Assembly: GCA_026393755.1 (NCBI GenBank) | Contig: JAPKZO010000032.1 | Coordinates: 62,001 to 126,000, forward strand | Reading direction: 5' to 3' | Length of the DNA: 64,000 nt | Source: Acidobacteriota bacterium | Lineage (GTDB): Bacteria; Acidobacteriota; Vicinamibacteria; Vicinamibacterales; JAKQTR01 | Shown: positions 48,547 through 57,936 of the stretch, in pieces | How the letters are laid out: each line of letters starts with the position of its first letter | How positions within the stretch are numbered: the stretch's first letter is position 1 | Program-made: the position numbers and the translations under genes | Notes under the pieces: model-generated | What the model was told of the DNA's origin: nothing | Database searches by the model: none | What the model saw: only the letters and a program-made list of their open reading frames with translations

Positions 48547-48703
48547 CGCCAAAATCTTGTTCTGTCAGGAGTTAGCGGGAATCACATACGTGTTTTCTTC
48601 GCTTTTATAGACGCCGGGCGGCCGCCGGCAGAAAGGCATGGTAGGATTTGAAATTCGGGTTTCCTGGGCATTTCTGTCCCTATTTGGCCCGATCATAGGC
48701 ATC

Positions 48704-49813
48704 ATGCTCCGCACCGCACTGATCGGCTACCCGCAAGTCGGCAAGACGGCGTTTTTCCAGTTGCTGACCAACGCGCATGAGGAGGGGCGCCTCTCGCATG
48801 GGAAACTCGAAGCCACGATGGGAGTGGCGCGAGTGCCGGACGCGCGTCTCGACGTGCTGACCGCCATGTTCAATCCGCGCAAGCGCGTGCCGGCGACGGT
48901 CGAGTTCGCGGACATCCCGGGCCGTTCCTCAGCCAGCGGCGCCGAGGCGCTGCTCGACGTGGCGGCGTACCGCAATGCCGATGCGCTCGTACACGTGCTG
49001 CGCGCATTCTCCGATCCGGCCGTTGCGCACGCGGCCGGTTCGATCGATCCGCGGCGGGACGCGCGGACGATGGAGGACGAACTGATCCTGGCGGACCTGG
49101 CCGTGGTCGAGAAGCGTCTCGATCGGCTGGCCAAGGATCTCAAGAAGACCCGCACGCCGGAATTGGAGCGCGAACAGGACATCCTCGTGCGCTGCAAGGC
49201 GCAGCTTGAATCGGGTGCCCCGCTTCGTGCGATGGGACTCGGCGATGACGACAAGCGGCGGCTTCGGGGTTTCCAGTTTCTCTCGGCCAAACCCCTTCTG
49301 CTTGTCGTCAACGTGGACGAGGCCGATCTCGCCGGGGACCTCGGCGCGGCGTCCGGGCTTGACGGCATCGTGGCGCGCTACGATCTCGGCTCGGTGGCGT
49401 CCGGCGCCTCCACCGGGATGGTGGCGGTGTGTGCGAAGATCGAGCTCGAGATTGCGCAGCTCGAGGCGGCCGACGCGGCGGCGTTTCTGGCCGATCTGGG
49501 ACTGAAGGAATCCGGGCTGGATCGGGTGATCCGCGCGAGCTATGACCTGCTGGGCTACCTCTCGTTCTTCACCGTCGGCGAGGATGAGTGCCGCGCGTGG
49601 TCGATTCCGCGGGGTCTGACGGCACAGGCGGCGGCGGGCGAGATTCACACGGACCTGTCGCGGGGATTCATCCGCGCGGAAGTGGTCACGTACGAGCGGC
49701 TCACGTCGCGTGGCACGATGCAGGCGTGCCGCGAGCACGGCGAGGTCCGTCTCGAGGGCAAGGAGTACATTGTCCTTGATGGCGACATCATGAATGTGCG
49801 ATTCGCCACGTAG
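48704..49813 (+). CDS. ychF: YchF/OLA1-type GTPase-like ATPase
   Basis: 369 residues from ATG 48704. G1 is GYPQVGKTAFF, a variant of the usual GLPNVGKS. G3 is FADIPGRS, the NxxE adenine-type motif is VVNVDEADL and a C-terminal TGS domain (RAWSIPRGLTAQAAAGEIHT) follows. Family members bind ATP, associate with ribosomes and act in stress responses. The G1 differences place it in a divergent branch. It is divergent from mraZ and precedes the glycan cluster by 17 bases. Confidence 0.86.
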   Translation: MLRTALIGYPQVGKTAFFQLLTNAHEEGRLSHGKLEATMGVARVPDARLDVLTAMFNPRKRVPATVEFADIPGRSSASGAEALLDVAAYRNADALVHVLRAFSDPAVAHAAGSIDPRRDARTMEDELILADLAVVEKRLDRLAKDLKKTRTPELEREQDILVRCKAQLESGAPLRAMGLGDDDKRRLRGFQFLSAKPLLLVVNVDEADLAGDLGAASGLDGIVARYDLGSVASGASTGMVAVCAKIELEIAQLEAADAAAFLADLGLKESGLDRVIRASYDLLGYLSFFTVGEDECRAWSIPRGLTAQAAAGEIHTDLSRGFIRAEVVTYERLTSRGTMQACREHGEVRLEGKEYIVLDGDIMNVRFAT

Positions 49814-49830
49814 AGGGTCGATCGAAATCG

Positions 49831-50874
49831 ATGGCCATCCGCACGATTCTCGTCTGTGAGGCGCAGGTGCCGCTTGTGTACGGCGGGGCCGAAAGCCACG
49901 TGCGCCAGTTGGTGACGCATCTCGAGGCGCATGGCTACCAGGTTGGCCTGGTGTCGGTGCCGTTCAAGTGGTATCCCAAGGAAGAGATTCTGGCTCACGC
50001 CGCGGCCTGGCGGCTGCTCGACTTGAGCGAGAGCAACGGCGTGCCGATCGATCTGGTGATCGCCACCAAGTTTCCGTCGTACTTTGTCCGGCACCCGAAC
50101 AAGGCCGCCTGGCTGATTCACCAGTACCGGGCGGCGTATGAATTGTGCGGCACCGGGTACAGCGATTTCGCTCATGTCGATCTCGACGTGGGCCTGCGGC
50201 AGAAGCTCATCAGCCTCGACACCGAGATGCTCGGCGAATGCCGCCGCCTGTATACCAACGCTGGAAACACCGCGAACCGGGTCGCGAAGTACAACGGTCT
50301 CAAGGCCGAACCGCTGTATCATCCACCGAGACTGGCGGATCGGATCGAATCCGGACCGTTCGGCGACTACATCCTGTCGGTTGGCCGCCTGGAAACGGTC
50401 AAGCGCGTTGATCTCGGCATCCGGGCCATCGCCGCGACTCGCGCGATGACTCGCCTGATCGTGGCCGGCACGGGCACGCAGGACGAGGCTCTCCGGCGGC
50501 TCGCGGCCGATCTGGGAGTGGCCGATCGCGTCGAGTTTGCCGGAGCGGTCGATGACGAGGGGTTGATTCGGCTGTATGCCGGCGCGCTGGGCGTGCTGTA
50601 TGCGCCGTTCGACGAGGATTTCGGCTACGTCACGCTCGAAGCGTTTCTCGCCCACAAGCCGGTCATCACGGCGCGGGATTCCGGCGGCACGCTCGAGTTC
50701 GTCGAGGACGGCGTGAACGGGCATGTCTGCGACCCCGAACCTCAAGCGATTGCCGACGCCTTTTCCCGGCTGGCCGATGATGTCCCGCGGGCCAGGTCGC
50801 TGGGCGACGCGGGGTACGAGCGGGCAAGACTGGTGACGTGGGACGGGGTGGTGGAGAAGTTGGTGGGCGAGTAG
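49831..50874 (+). CDS. Glycosyltransferase family 4
   Basis: 347 residues. Retaining GT-B fold: VPLVYGGAESHVRQLV at the N-terminal acceptor side, YILSVGRLETVKRVDLGI at the nucleotide-sugar side and APFDEDFGYVTLEAF (E-x7-E) with PVITARDSGG. Cytoplasmic, sugar unknown. First gene of the glycan cluster. Confidence 0.88.
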   Translation: MAIRTILVCEAQVPLVYGGAESHVRQLVTHLEAHGYQVGLVSVPFKWYPKEEILAHAAAWRLLDLSESNGVPIDLVIATKFPSYFVRHPNKAAWLIHQYRAAYELCGTGYSDFAHVDLDVGLRQKLISLDTEMLGECRRLYTNAGNTANRVAKYNGLKAEPLYHPPRLADRIESGPFGDYILSVGRLETVKRVDLGIRAIAATRAMTRLIVAGTGTQDEALRRLAADLGVADRVEFAGAVDDEGLIRLYAGALGVLYAPFDEDFGYVTLEAFLAHKPVITARDSGGTLEFVEDGVNGHVCDPEPQAIADAFSRLADDVPRARSLGDAGYERARLVTWDGVVEKLVGE

Positions 50875-50876
50875 AA

Positions 50877-50896
50877 GTTCGGGGTTCGGGGTTCGG
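50877..50896. repeat. Short tandem heptamer repeat
   Basis: Almost three copies of GTTCGGG in tandem right after the GT4 stop. A small GCACCG-C-CGGTGC palindrome follows near 50903. It is the only untranslated spacer of any size (93 bases) in the glycan cluster. Confidence 0.6.
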
Positions 50897-50967
50897 AAGG
50901 CACCGCCGGTGCGGAGGAACTGTCGTCCCGCAGACGCGGGGCGGCCTTGAAGATGCGACGAGACCAG

Positions 50968-51987
50968 ATGAAGTTGATCATTCAGATTCCGTGCCTGAAC
51001 GAGGCTGAGACGCTGCCGTCAACGCTCCGCGATATTCCGCGGTCCATTCCAGGCATCGACACGATCGAGATCCTCGTCATCGACGACGGGTCGCGCGACG
51101 GCACGGCTGAGGTGGCGCGGCAGCACGGGGTCGAGCACGTGATTGGCTTCACGTGCCGGCGCGGCCTGGCGTCTGCCTTCAGCGCGGGATTGGATGCGGC
51201 CCTGAAGCTGGGCGCGGACATCATCGTCAACACGGACGGCGACAACCAGTACTCCGGCCACGATATTCCGCGGCTGATCGGCCCGTTGCTCAAAGGAGAG
51301 GCCGACATCGTCATCGGCGATCGCAACGTGCAGGATCTCGACTCCATGTCGCCGACGAAGAAGCTCCTGCAGCGGCTGGGCAGTTGGGTGGTGCGGCAGG
51401 TCTCCGATACGCAGGTGCCCGACACGACAAGTGGATTCCGCGCCTACACCCGCGAGGCCGCGTTGCGCCTGACGATTGTGTCGGACTTCACCTACACGCT
51501 CGAGTCGATCATCCAGGCCGGCAAGAAGCGCATCGCGATTGCTCACGTGCCGATCCAGTCGAACGCGCGCACGCGCAAGTCGCGGTTGTTCTCGAGTGTC
51601 TGGACGTACGTGAAGGCGTCGGCAGCCACGATCGTGCGCATCTACGCGATGTACGAGCCGCTGAAGGTGTTCGGCCTGATTGGTCTGATGGTGTTTCTGG
51701 CGGGCGTCGCGATCTCGGCGCGGTTTGTCTATTATTTCCTGGGCGGTGCCGGTCAGGGACACGTGCAGTCCCTGATCGTGTCGGCGGTGCTGATGATTGT
51801 CGGTTTCCAGATCGCGCTGATTGGGCTGGTGGCTGACGTGATCTCCGGCAACCGGAAACTGATCGAGGATCTGCTCTATCGCGTGCGTCGGATGGAGTTG
51901 ACCGCCGCCACGGACCGGCTGATCGGCGACCGGCCGGTCGCCGACGGCGGTGGGTCCCGGGACAAGGGGGTCGGACCGCGTGGCTGA
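50968..51987 (+). CDS. GT2 membrane glycosyltransferase (polyprenyl-phosphate sugar synthase type)
   Basis: 339 residues from ATG 50968 (TTG 50947 is an alternative). The GT-A domain has LVIDDGSRDGTAEVA, NTDGDNQYSGHD (DxD) and VPDTTSGFRAYTRE. Two C-terminal helices (~240-265, ~278-300) match DPM1/ArnC-like enzymes, which load a sugar onto polyprenyl phosphate. The next gene overlaps its end by eight bases. Confidence 0.86.
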   Translation: MKLIIQIPCLNEAETLPSTLRDIPRSIPGIDTIEILVIDDGSRDGTAEVARQHGVEHVIGFTCRRGLASAFSAGLDAALKLGADIIVNTDGDNQYSGHDIPRLIGPLLKGEADIVIGDRNVQDLDSMSPTKKLLQRLGSWVVRQVSDTQVPDTTSGFRAYTREAALRLTIVSDFTYTLESIIQAGKKRIAIAHVPIQSNARTRKSRLFSSVWTYVKASAATIVRIYAMYEPLKVFGLIGLMVFLAGVAISARFVYYFLGGAGQGHVQSLIVSAVLMIVGFQIALIGLVADVISGNRKLIEDLLYRVRRMELTAATDRLIGDRPVADGGGSRDKGVGPRG

Positions 51988-52840
51988 TCCGTCATCGATC
52001 TCGATCGTGGTCCCCGCCTTCAACGAGCAGGACGCCATCGGCCCGCTCGTCGAGCGGCTTCGGGAGGCCGGAGCCTGGCACGAAATCCTGGTGGTCGACG
52101 ACGGATCGACTGACGACACGGCGGCGCGAGCGCAGGCGGCCGGCGCGACGCTGATCCGTCATCCCTACAACAAGGGAAACGGTGCGGCCGTGAAGTCGGG
52201 CATTCGCAAGGCCACCGGCGAGTTCATTCTCATCATCGACGGCGACGGCCAGCACCGGACTGGCGATGCCAGGCGAATCACGGCGCGGCTCGGCGAGTAC
52301 GATCTCGTGATTGGCGCGCGCTCGGCCGGCACGCAGGCGACACGGGCGCGCCTGCTCGGCAACAGCGCCCTGAACTGGCTGGCCAGCTACATGACCGGCC
52401 GCCACGTCCCGGATCTGACGTCGGGATTCCGGGGCGCGCGCACGGCGTGCCTGCGCGAGTTCCTGCACCTGCTGCCCAACGGATTCTCGACGCCGACGAC
52501 GACGACGCTGGCGTTCATCAAGGCGGGGTACAACGTCACCTTCGAGCCGATCGACGCGGACGCGCGCGCAGGTGCGTCCAAGATCAGGCTCGCCCGCGAC
52601 GGCGTGAAGTTCCTGCTGATCGTCCTGAAGATTGTCACCCTGTTCAATCCGCTCCGGGTCTTCCTGCCCATCAGCCTCGGATCGTTTGCCGCCGGCGCGG
52701 CGTACGCGGCGTGGACCATCGCGACGCAGTCCCACATCGCGAACGCGTCGGTCCTCCTGATCATGCTCGCGGTCATTGTGTTCCTCGTCGGGTTGGTCTC
52801 GGAACAGATCGCCGCGCTCAGGTTCGAGCGGCGCGAGTAG
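51980..52840 (+). CDS. GT2 membrane glycosyltransferase
   Basis: 286 residues from GTG 51980. LVVDDGSTDDTAARA, IDGDGQHRTGDARR (DxD), VPDLTSGFRGARTA and two C-terminal helices. It is a second, differently sequenced polyprenyl-phosphate glycosyltransferase, implying two lipid-linked sugar donors. Confidence 0.86.
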   Translation: MADPSSISIVVPAFNEQDAIGPLVERLREAGAWHEILVVDDGSTDDTAARAQAAGATLIRHPYNKGNGAAVKSGIRKATGEFILIIDGDGQHRTGDARRITARLGEYDLVIGARSAGTQATRARLLGNSALNWLASYMTGRHVPDLTSGFRGARTACLREFLHLLPNGFSTPTTTTLAFIKAGYNVTFEPIDADARAGASKIRLARDGVKFLLIVLKIVTLFNPLRVFLPISLGSFAAGAAYAAWTIATQSHIANASVLLIMLAVIVFLVGLVSEQIAALRFERRE

Positions 52841-52852
52841 GGCGCTCAGCCG

Positions 52853-54166
52853 ATGACCTCAGAGCGGGACATGCGTCAGACCCCGACCCTGCGATGGGCC
52901 GCCCGGCCGCTCGTCGCGGCGGCACTCCTGACTGGGCTCACGCTCCGGCTCGCCTTCGGCCTCGGCTGGTGGGTCGACAAGCCGTTGACGCTCGATGAGC
53001 AGGAGTACCTGATACTCGCGCAGAGCCTGGCCGAGGGCCGAGGCCTCACATACTCGTCGCCTTCGGCGAGTCCAGGCGGCACGAGACATTTCGAACGGCC
53101 GCCCGGATATCCGGTGTTTCTGGCCGGCGTGATGACGCTCAGCGGCGGATTCGCCGGTGTCCGCCACGACGCCGGCGTGCCGGCACCCGTCAAGGTGGTC
53201 CAGTCGATCGTCGGCCTGGTAACCGTTCTGCTGATCGGGCTCATTGCCCGCCGTGCCGCTGGCGAGCGGGCTGGTACGATCGCCGTGTGGATCGCGGCGA
53301 TCTATCCGCCGCTGGTCTGGTCGTGCGCGTACGTCTTGTCGGAAACGCTTTACACGCTGCTCGCGTTCGCGGTCGTTCTGCTGCTCGGTGATGCCTTCGA
53401 CGACGACCGGTCGAATGGCTGGAAGGTGTGCACCGCCGGAGTCGTCACGGGCGCGGCACTGCTGACCCGGGAGGCCATGCTGTTCTTCCTCGTCCTGGGC
53501 GCGCTCTGGCTGGTGGCTCACCGGCGATGGAGGTTCGTGGCCACCTTTCTGGCTGGCGCACTGATCGTCCTGCTGCCGTGGATCATGCGCAACGCCATCG
53601 TGCACGGCGGGTTCGTCGTCGGGGCGCCGCACGGGGGCGTGACGTTCTGGACGGGCAACAACGATCTGGCGCGGGGTGAGGGCGACATGGCCGCCAACCC
53701 GGCGCTCCGGGGGGCCTCTCTGGACATCGAAGCCCGGAATCCGGGATTGAGCGCCAGGGAACTCGATGGGCTGTACTACGGGATCGCTTTCGACTACATC
53801 ACCAGTCACCCGATCGCCTGGGCCTGGCTTGAGGTGCGAAAGCTGTTCTTCGTCATCGCGCCCGTCGGACCGTCCTACCGACTGCACTCGCCGCTTTATT
53901 TCTGGGCGTCGATCGTCTCGTACCTCGGTGTGCTGCCGTTTGCTCTGGCAGGATGCCTCAGGCTCGTGCGGCGCGAGCGGCCTCCGATCGCCCTCTGGTT
54001 GATGGCGCTGTCGGCGGTCCTGTTGTCGCTGGCGCTCTTTCCGCAGGAGCGCTTCCGCATTCCCGTCATCGACCCGGCACTCATCGTCTGCGCGGCCAGT
54101 TGGTGGGCGCTGCGGCCGGCCGCGGCGAAGCTCCCGGATTCGGAGTTGCGCGCATGCATGTCCTGA
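52853..54166 (+). CDS. GT-C membrane glycosyltransferase (GT39/ArnT-like)
   Basis: 437 residues with about nine helices. The catalytic loop LTLDEQEYLILAQSL carries the D-E pair of ArnT/PMT enzymes, followed by FERPPGYPVFLAGV. Such enzymes use polyprenyl-phosphate sugars to glycosylate acceptors on the outer face. It lies between the two donor synthases and a third. Confidence 0.84.
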   Translation: MTSERDMRQTPTLRWAARPLVAAALLTGLTLRLAFGLGWWVDKPLTLDEQEYLILAQSLAEGRGLTYSSPSASPGGTRHFERPPGYPVFLAGVMTLSGGFAGVRHDAGVPAPVKVVQSIVGLVTVLLIGLIARRAAGERAGTIAVWIAAIYPPLVWSCAYVLSETLYTLLAFAVVLLLGDAFDDDRSNGWKVCTAGVVTGAALLTREAMLFFLVLGALWLVAHRRWRFVATFLAGALIVLLPWIMRNAIVHGGFVVGAPHGGVTFWTGNNDLARGEGDMAANPALRGASLDIEARNPGLSARELDGLYYGIAFDYITSHPIAWAWLEVRKLFFVIAPVGPSYRLHSPLYFWASIVSYLGVLPFALAGCLRLVRRERPPIALWLMALSAVLLSLALFPQERFRIPVIDPALIVCAASWWALRPAAAKLPDSELRACMS

Positions 54167-54885
54167 TCATCGTCCCGACCTACAACGAGCGCGAGAATCT
54201 GCCGATCCTGCTCGACTGGATCCTGGCGCACTACGATTACCGTGTGCTGGTCGTCGACGATCAATCGCCGGATGGAACAGGTGCGGTGGCGGACGAGTAC
54301 GCCGGGCGACATCCGGATCGCATCGATGTCCTGCACCGGACGGGACCGCGTGGACTCGGACGCTCGTACATCGACGGGATGAAGCGGGCTCTGGCAGGCG
54401 ACCATGACGTCATCTGCCAGATGGACGCCGACTTCTCGCACGATCCCAAGTACCTGCCCGACTTGATCGCTGCGACGGCCCAGTGCGATCTCGTGATTGG
54501 ATCGCGCTACCTGCGGGGTATTTCCGTCGTCAACTGGCCGCTTCGGCGGGTGATTCTCAGCTCGTTTGCCAACTGGTACGTCCGGACGATTACGCGACTG
54601 ACCGTTCGCGATTGCACGGCGGGATTCAGGGCCTGGCGCCGCGAAGCCCTCGCCAGCATTCCGATTGACGGCATGTTGTCGGAAGGCTACGCGTTCGTGG
54701 TGGAAATGACGTTCGAAGCGGCACGACGGGGCTATCGCATCGGCGAAGTGCCCATCATTTTCGTGGAGCGGCGCGAAGGCGTCTCCAAGATGTCGACGCG
54801 CGTGTTGACCGAGTCGATGCTGATGCCGTGGCGGCTGGTCTGGCGGGGTCTCTGGCGGACGGGCACCGGAGGCGCCGGCTCGTGA
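54154..54885 (+). CDS. Polyprenol monophosphomannose synthase (DPM1-like)
   Basis: 243 residues from ATG 54154 (13-base overlap with the previous stop). LVVDDQSPDGTGAVADEY, QMDADFSHDPKYLPD (DxD), GSRYLRGISVVNWPLRR and CTAGFRAWRREAL are the DPMS blocks. There are no C-terminal helices, as in the short bacterial DPM1 forms. It makes polyprenyl-phosphate mannose or a related donor. Confidence 0.88.
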   Translation: MHVLIIVPTYNERENLPILLDWILAHYDYRVLVVDDQSPDGTGAVADEYAGRHPDRIDVLHRTGPRGLGRSYIDGMKRALAGDHDVICQMDADFSHDPKYLPDLIAATAQCDLVIGSRYLRGISVVNWPLRRVILSSFANWYVRTITRLTVRDCTAGFRAWRREALASIPIDGMLSEGYAFVVEMTFEAARRGYRIGEVPIIFVERREGVSKMSTRVLTESMLMPWRLVWRGLWRTGTGGAGS

Positions 54886-56150
54886 CGACGCGTCAGGTCG
54901 TCGTGATGGTGACGACCTCGTACCCCAGGTTTCCGGGAGACACCATCGGGACGTTCATGGAGCCAATCGCCCGGGGGCTCGCGGCGCGCGGGCACCGCAT
55001 CCACGTGGTGCTGCCATGGCATCCGCGCCTCACGCGCCTCGGCGTCGACGAGGGCATCCACTTCCACCCGGTTCGCTATGCGCCGCACCCGAGCCTGAAC
55101 GTGTTCGGCTACGCCGAATCGCTGCAGGCCGACGTGCACCTGCGTCTCGCCGCCCTTCTGGCGGCGCCGCTGGCGCTTCAGGCGCTTGTCCGCACCACCC
55201 GGCGCGTGGCGCGCGAGGTGGGCGCCACGTTGCTGCACGGCCACTGGCTCATTCCCGGGGGCGCGGTCGCAGCGGCAGCCGGCACAGCACTACCGGTGGT
55301 GACGAGCCTGCACGGATCCGATGTGTTCCTCGCCGAACGACACGCCGTCGCGCGCCTCGGCGCCCGGTTCGCCCTGCGCCGCGTGGACTGGATCACCGCG
55401 TGCAGCGACGACCTGCGCACCCGCACGATCGCGCTCGGCGCCTCCGCCGATCGCATCGAGACGATTCCGTACGGGGTCGATGTCGATCGGTTTCGGCCGG
55501 ACCCTGATATCCGCGCCGCGAGCCGGCGCGCGCTCGAGCTCGCGCCGGACGACGTGATGTTGTTTACGGCGGGGCGGTTCGTCCGAAAAAAGGGATTCGA
55601 GTACTTGATAGATGCGGTCGGCCGCCTGGCGCCGCGGTGGCCCGGCGTGCGCCTGATCATGGCCGGAGGAGGCGACCTCGATCACGAGTTGCGGGATCGA
55701 GTCGACAAGCTGGGCATCGGCGGCCACGTCCGATTCGTCGGTGTGCTGGCACAGCCGGATGTGGCCCGGCACCTGGCGGCCGCGGATATCGCGGTGATGC
55801 CGTCGATTCGAGACGACGCGGGCAATGTCGATGGCCTGCCGAATACGGTCATGGAAGCGCTGGCGTCGGGAACGCCGCTGGTGGCGACCACGGCTGGCGG
55901 CATCCCGTCGGTCGTCACCCATGAACAGAACGGGCTGCTGGTGCCGGAGAAGGATGTGGCCGCACTCGAGGCGGCGATTGAGCGGCTGATCGCCAATCCG
56001 GCGGCCCGAGCCACGCTCGGCGCCGCCGCCAGAGCCGACGCGGTGGCCACCCGAACGTGGGACCGGGTCGCCGAACGGATGGAACAGGTGTACGATCGGG
56101 CGGCTGATTGGCGTGACAGGCACTGCGGTACCGGACGGGACTCTCGATGA
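54882..56150 (+). CDS. Glycosyltransferase family 4
   Basis: 422 residues from GTG 54882 with GGAGG upstream (GTGA overlap). N-terminal TTSYPRFPGDTIGTFMEPIA, then GAGRFVRKKGFEYLIDA-type TAGRFVRKKGFEYLIDAVG and GLPNTVMEALASGTPLVATT. A cytoplasmic retaining transferase. Coupled to the gene before and after it. Confidence 0.9.
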   Translation: MTTRQVVVMVTTSYPRFPGDTIGTFMEPIARGLAARGHRIHVVLPWHPRLTRLGVDEGIHFHPVRYAPHPSLNVFGYAESLQADVHLRLAALLAAPLALQALVRTTRRVAREVGATLLHGHWLIPGGAVAAAAGTALPVVTSLHGSDVFLAERHAVARLGARFALRRVDWITACSDDLRTRTIALGASADRIETIPYGVDVDRFRPDPDIRAASRRALELAPDDVMLFTAGRFVRKKGFEYLIDAVGRLAPRWPGVRLIMAGGGDLDHELRDRVDKLGIGGHVRFVGVLAQPDVARHLAAADIAVMPSIRDDAGNVDGLPNTVMEALASGTPLVATTAGGIPSVVTHEQNGLLVPEKDVAALEAAIERLIANPAARATLGAAARADAVATRTWDRVAERMEQVYDRAADWRDRHCGTGRDSR

Positions 56151-56914
56151 CAGCACCTCCACAGGCGCCGGGGTTGAGCATCTTCTTCCCCGCCTACAAC
56201 GACAGCGGCACGATCGCCAGCATGGTCATCGGTGCGATCGTGGCCGCGCGGGCCCTGACATCTGACTTCGAGGTGCTCGTCATCAATGACGGCAGCCGCG
56301 ACCTGACGCCACAGATTGCCGACGAACTGGCGCGTGTCTATCCCCAGGTCCGGGTCGTCCATCACCAGGCCAACCGCGGATATGGCGGCGCCTTGCGCAG
56401 CGGCTTCGCCAGCGCGTCGAAGGAGTACATCTTCTACACCGATGGCGACGCACAGTACGATCCGTCGGAGATGAGCATTCTCTGGAGCAGGCTCGGGCCA
56501 GGCGTGGACATGGTCAACGGGTACAAGATCAGCCGGTCGGACCCGCTCCATCGCATCATCATCGGACGCCTCTATCACTACACGGTCAAGATCCTCTTCG
56601 GTCTGAAGGTCCGTGACGTCGACTGCGACTTCAGGCTGATGCGCCGGTCCATGTTCGACACGGTGCACCTGGAGAAGACGAGCGGTGTCATCTGCCTGGA
56701 GATGATGAAGAAGATCCACGACGCCGGCTTCGCCATCGTCGAAGCGCCCGTGCACCATTACCACCGTGCGTACGGAAAGTCGCAGTTCTTCAACTTCGGC
56801 CGCATCCTGCGAACGGGCATCGATGTCCTCGCACTGTGGTGGGCGCTGGTCATCGAGCGCCGACACATGGCGCCGGGCCAGACGCCGGGCCAGACGCCGT
56901 CATCGGGAACATGA
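56147..56914 (+). CDS. GT2 glycosyltransferase
   Basis: 255 residues, ATGA overlap on both sides. LVINDGSRDLTPQIADE, YTDGDAQYDPSEM (DxD) and VDCDFRLMRRSMF mark a GT-A transferase of the DPM-like kind. There is no membrane tail except a weak helix near 225-242. Confidence 0.86.
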   Translation: MTAPPQAPGLSIFFPAYNDSGTIASMVIGAIVAARALTSDFEVLVINDGSRDLTPQIADELARVYPQVRVVHHQANRGYGGALRSGFASASKEYIFYTDGDAQYDPSEMSILWSRLGPGVDMVNGYKISRSDPLHRIIIGRLYHYTVKILFGLKVRDVDCDFRLMRRSMFDTVHLEKTSGVICLEMMKKIHDAGFAIVEAPVHHYHRAYGKSQFFNFGRILRTGIDVLALWWALVIERRHMAPGQTPGQTPSSGT

Positions 56915-57936
56915 CCATGGACGGGACCTTCTACCGCAACCGGCCCGTGATGATCACGGGGGGACTCGGGTTCATCGGCAGCAACCTCGCCCACCGGCTG
57001 GCCGATCTCGGCGCCGACGTCCTGCTGGTCGATTCGCTGATCCCGGATTACGGCGGCAACCTGCACAACATCGAGGGCATCAAGGACCGCGTGCGGGTCA
57101 ACATCGCCGACGTCCGGCAAGAGAGCACGATGAACTACCTCGTGCGCCAGGTCGACGTGATCTTCAATCTTGCCGGGCAGGTCAGTCACATCGACAGCAT
57201 GCGGGATCCGTACACCGACCTGGAGATCAACTGCCGCAGCCAGTTATCCCTGCTCGAGGCCTGCCGCCGGAACAACCCGAAGGCCAAGGTCGTCTTTGCC
57301 GGCACCCGCCAGGTCTACGGCAAGCCGGATTCGCTGCCAGTCACCGAGCGGCACCTCGTGCGGCCGACTGATATCAATGGCATCAACAAGGTCGCCGGTG
57401 AGTACTACCATCTGGTCTACAACAACGTCTTCGGCGTGCGCGCGTGCTCGTTGCGGCTGACCAACGTCTATGGCCCGCGCCAACTGGTGAAGCACGACCG
57501 CCAGGGATTCATCGGCTGGTTCATCCGGCTGGTGGTGGAGGATCGCGAAATCGAGATCTACGGGGACGGATCACAGTTGCGGGATTTCGTCTTCGTCGAT
57601 GATGCGGCGGAGGCGTTCCTGGCCGCGGGCGCGTCGGACGCGTGCAACGGCGAGGTCTTCAACGTCGGCGGCCTCGAACCCATCAGCCACCGCGATCTGG
57701 TCCACCTGCTGATCGAGGTCGCGGGCACCGGGCGTGTGCGGTACGTGGACTGGCCGGCCGAGAAGAAGGCCATCGACATCGGCAGTTTCTACGCCGACTC
57801 CAGCCGGTTCACGACGGCGACCGGGTGGCGGCCCCGCGTGGGCCTGCGAGAGGGCCTGGCCAGGACGGTGGCGTTCTACCGCGAACACCTCGCGAAGTAC
57901 CTGGAGCCGGCGCCCCACGCACCGGAGCGCGCATGA
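56911..57936 (+). CDS. NAD-dependent epimerase/dehydratase (extended SDR) with atypical active site
   Basis: 341 residues from ATG 56911. Rossmann motif TGGLGFIGSNLA (16-27). RQVYGKPDSLPV, NVYGPRQLVKHDRQGF and RDFVFVDDAAEAF fit UDP-sugar epimerases/dehydratases. The canonical YxxxK is replaced by N156-GIN-K160 (TDINGINKVAGEYY), so the catalytic tyrosine is asparagine. The substrate is unknown. ATGA overlap with the previous gene and coupling to the aminotransferase suggest an amino-sugar route. Confidence 0.85.
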   Translation: MTMDGTFYRNRPVMITGGLGFIGSNLAHRLADLGADVLLVDSLIPDYGGNLHNIEGIKDRVRVNIADVRQESTMNYLVRQVDVIFNLAGQVSHIDSMRDPYTDLEINCRSQLSLLEACRRNNPKAKVVFAGTRQVYGKPDSLPVTERHLVRPTDINGINKVAGEYYHLVYNNVFGVRACSLRLTNVYGPRQLVKHDRQGFIGWFIRLVVEDREIEIYGDGSQLRDFVFVDDAAEAFLAAGASDACNGEVFNVGGLEPISHRDLVHLLIEVAGTGRVRYVDWPAEKKAIDIGSFYADSSRFTTATGWRPRVGLREGLARTVAFYREHLAKYLEPAPHAPERA

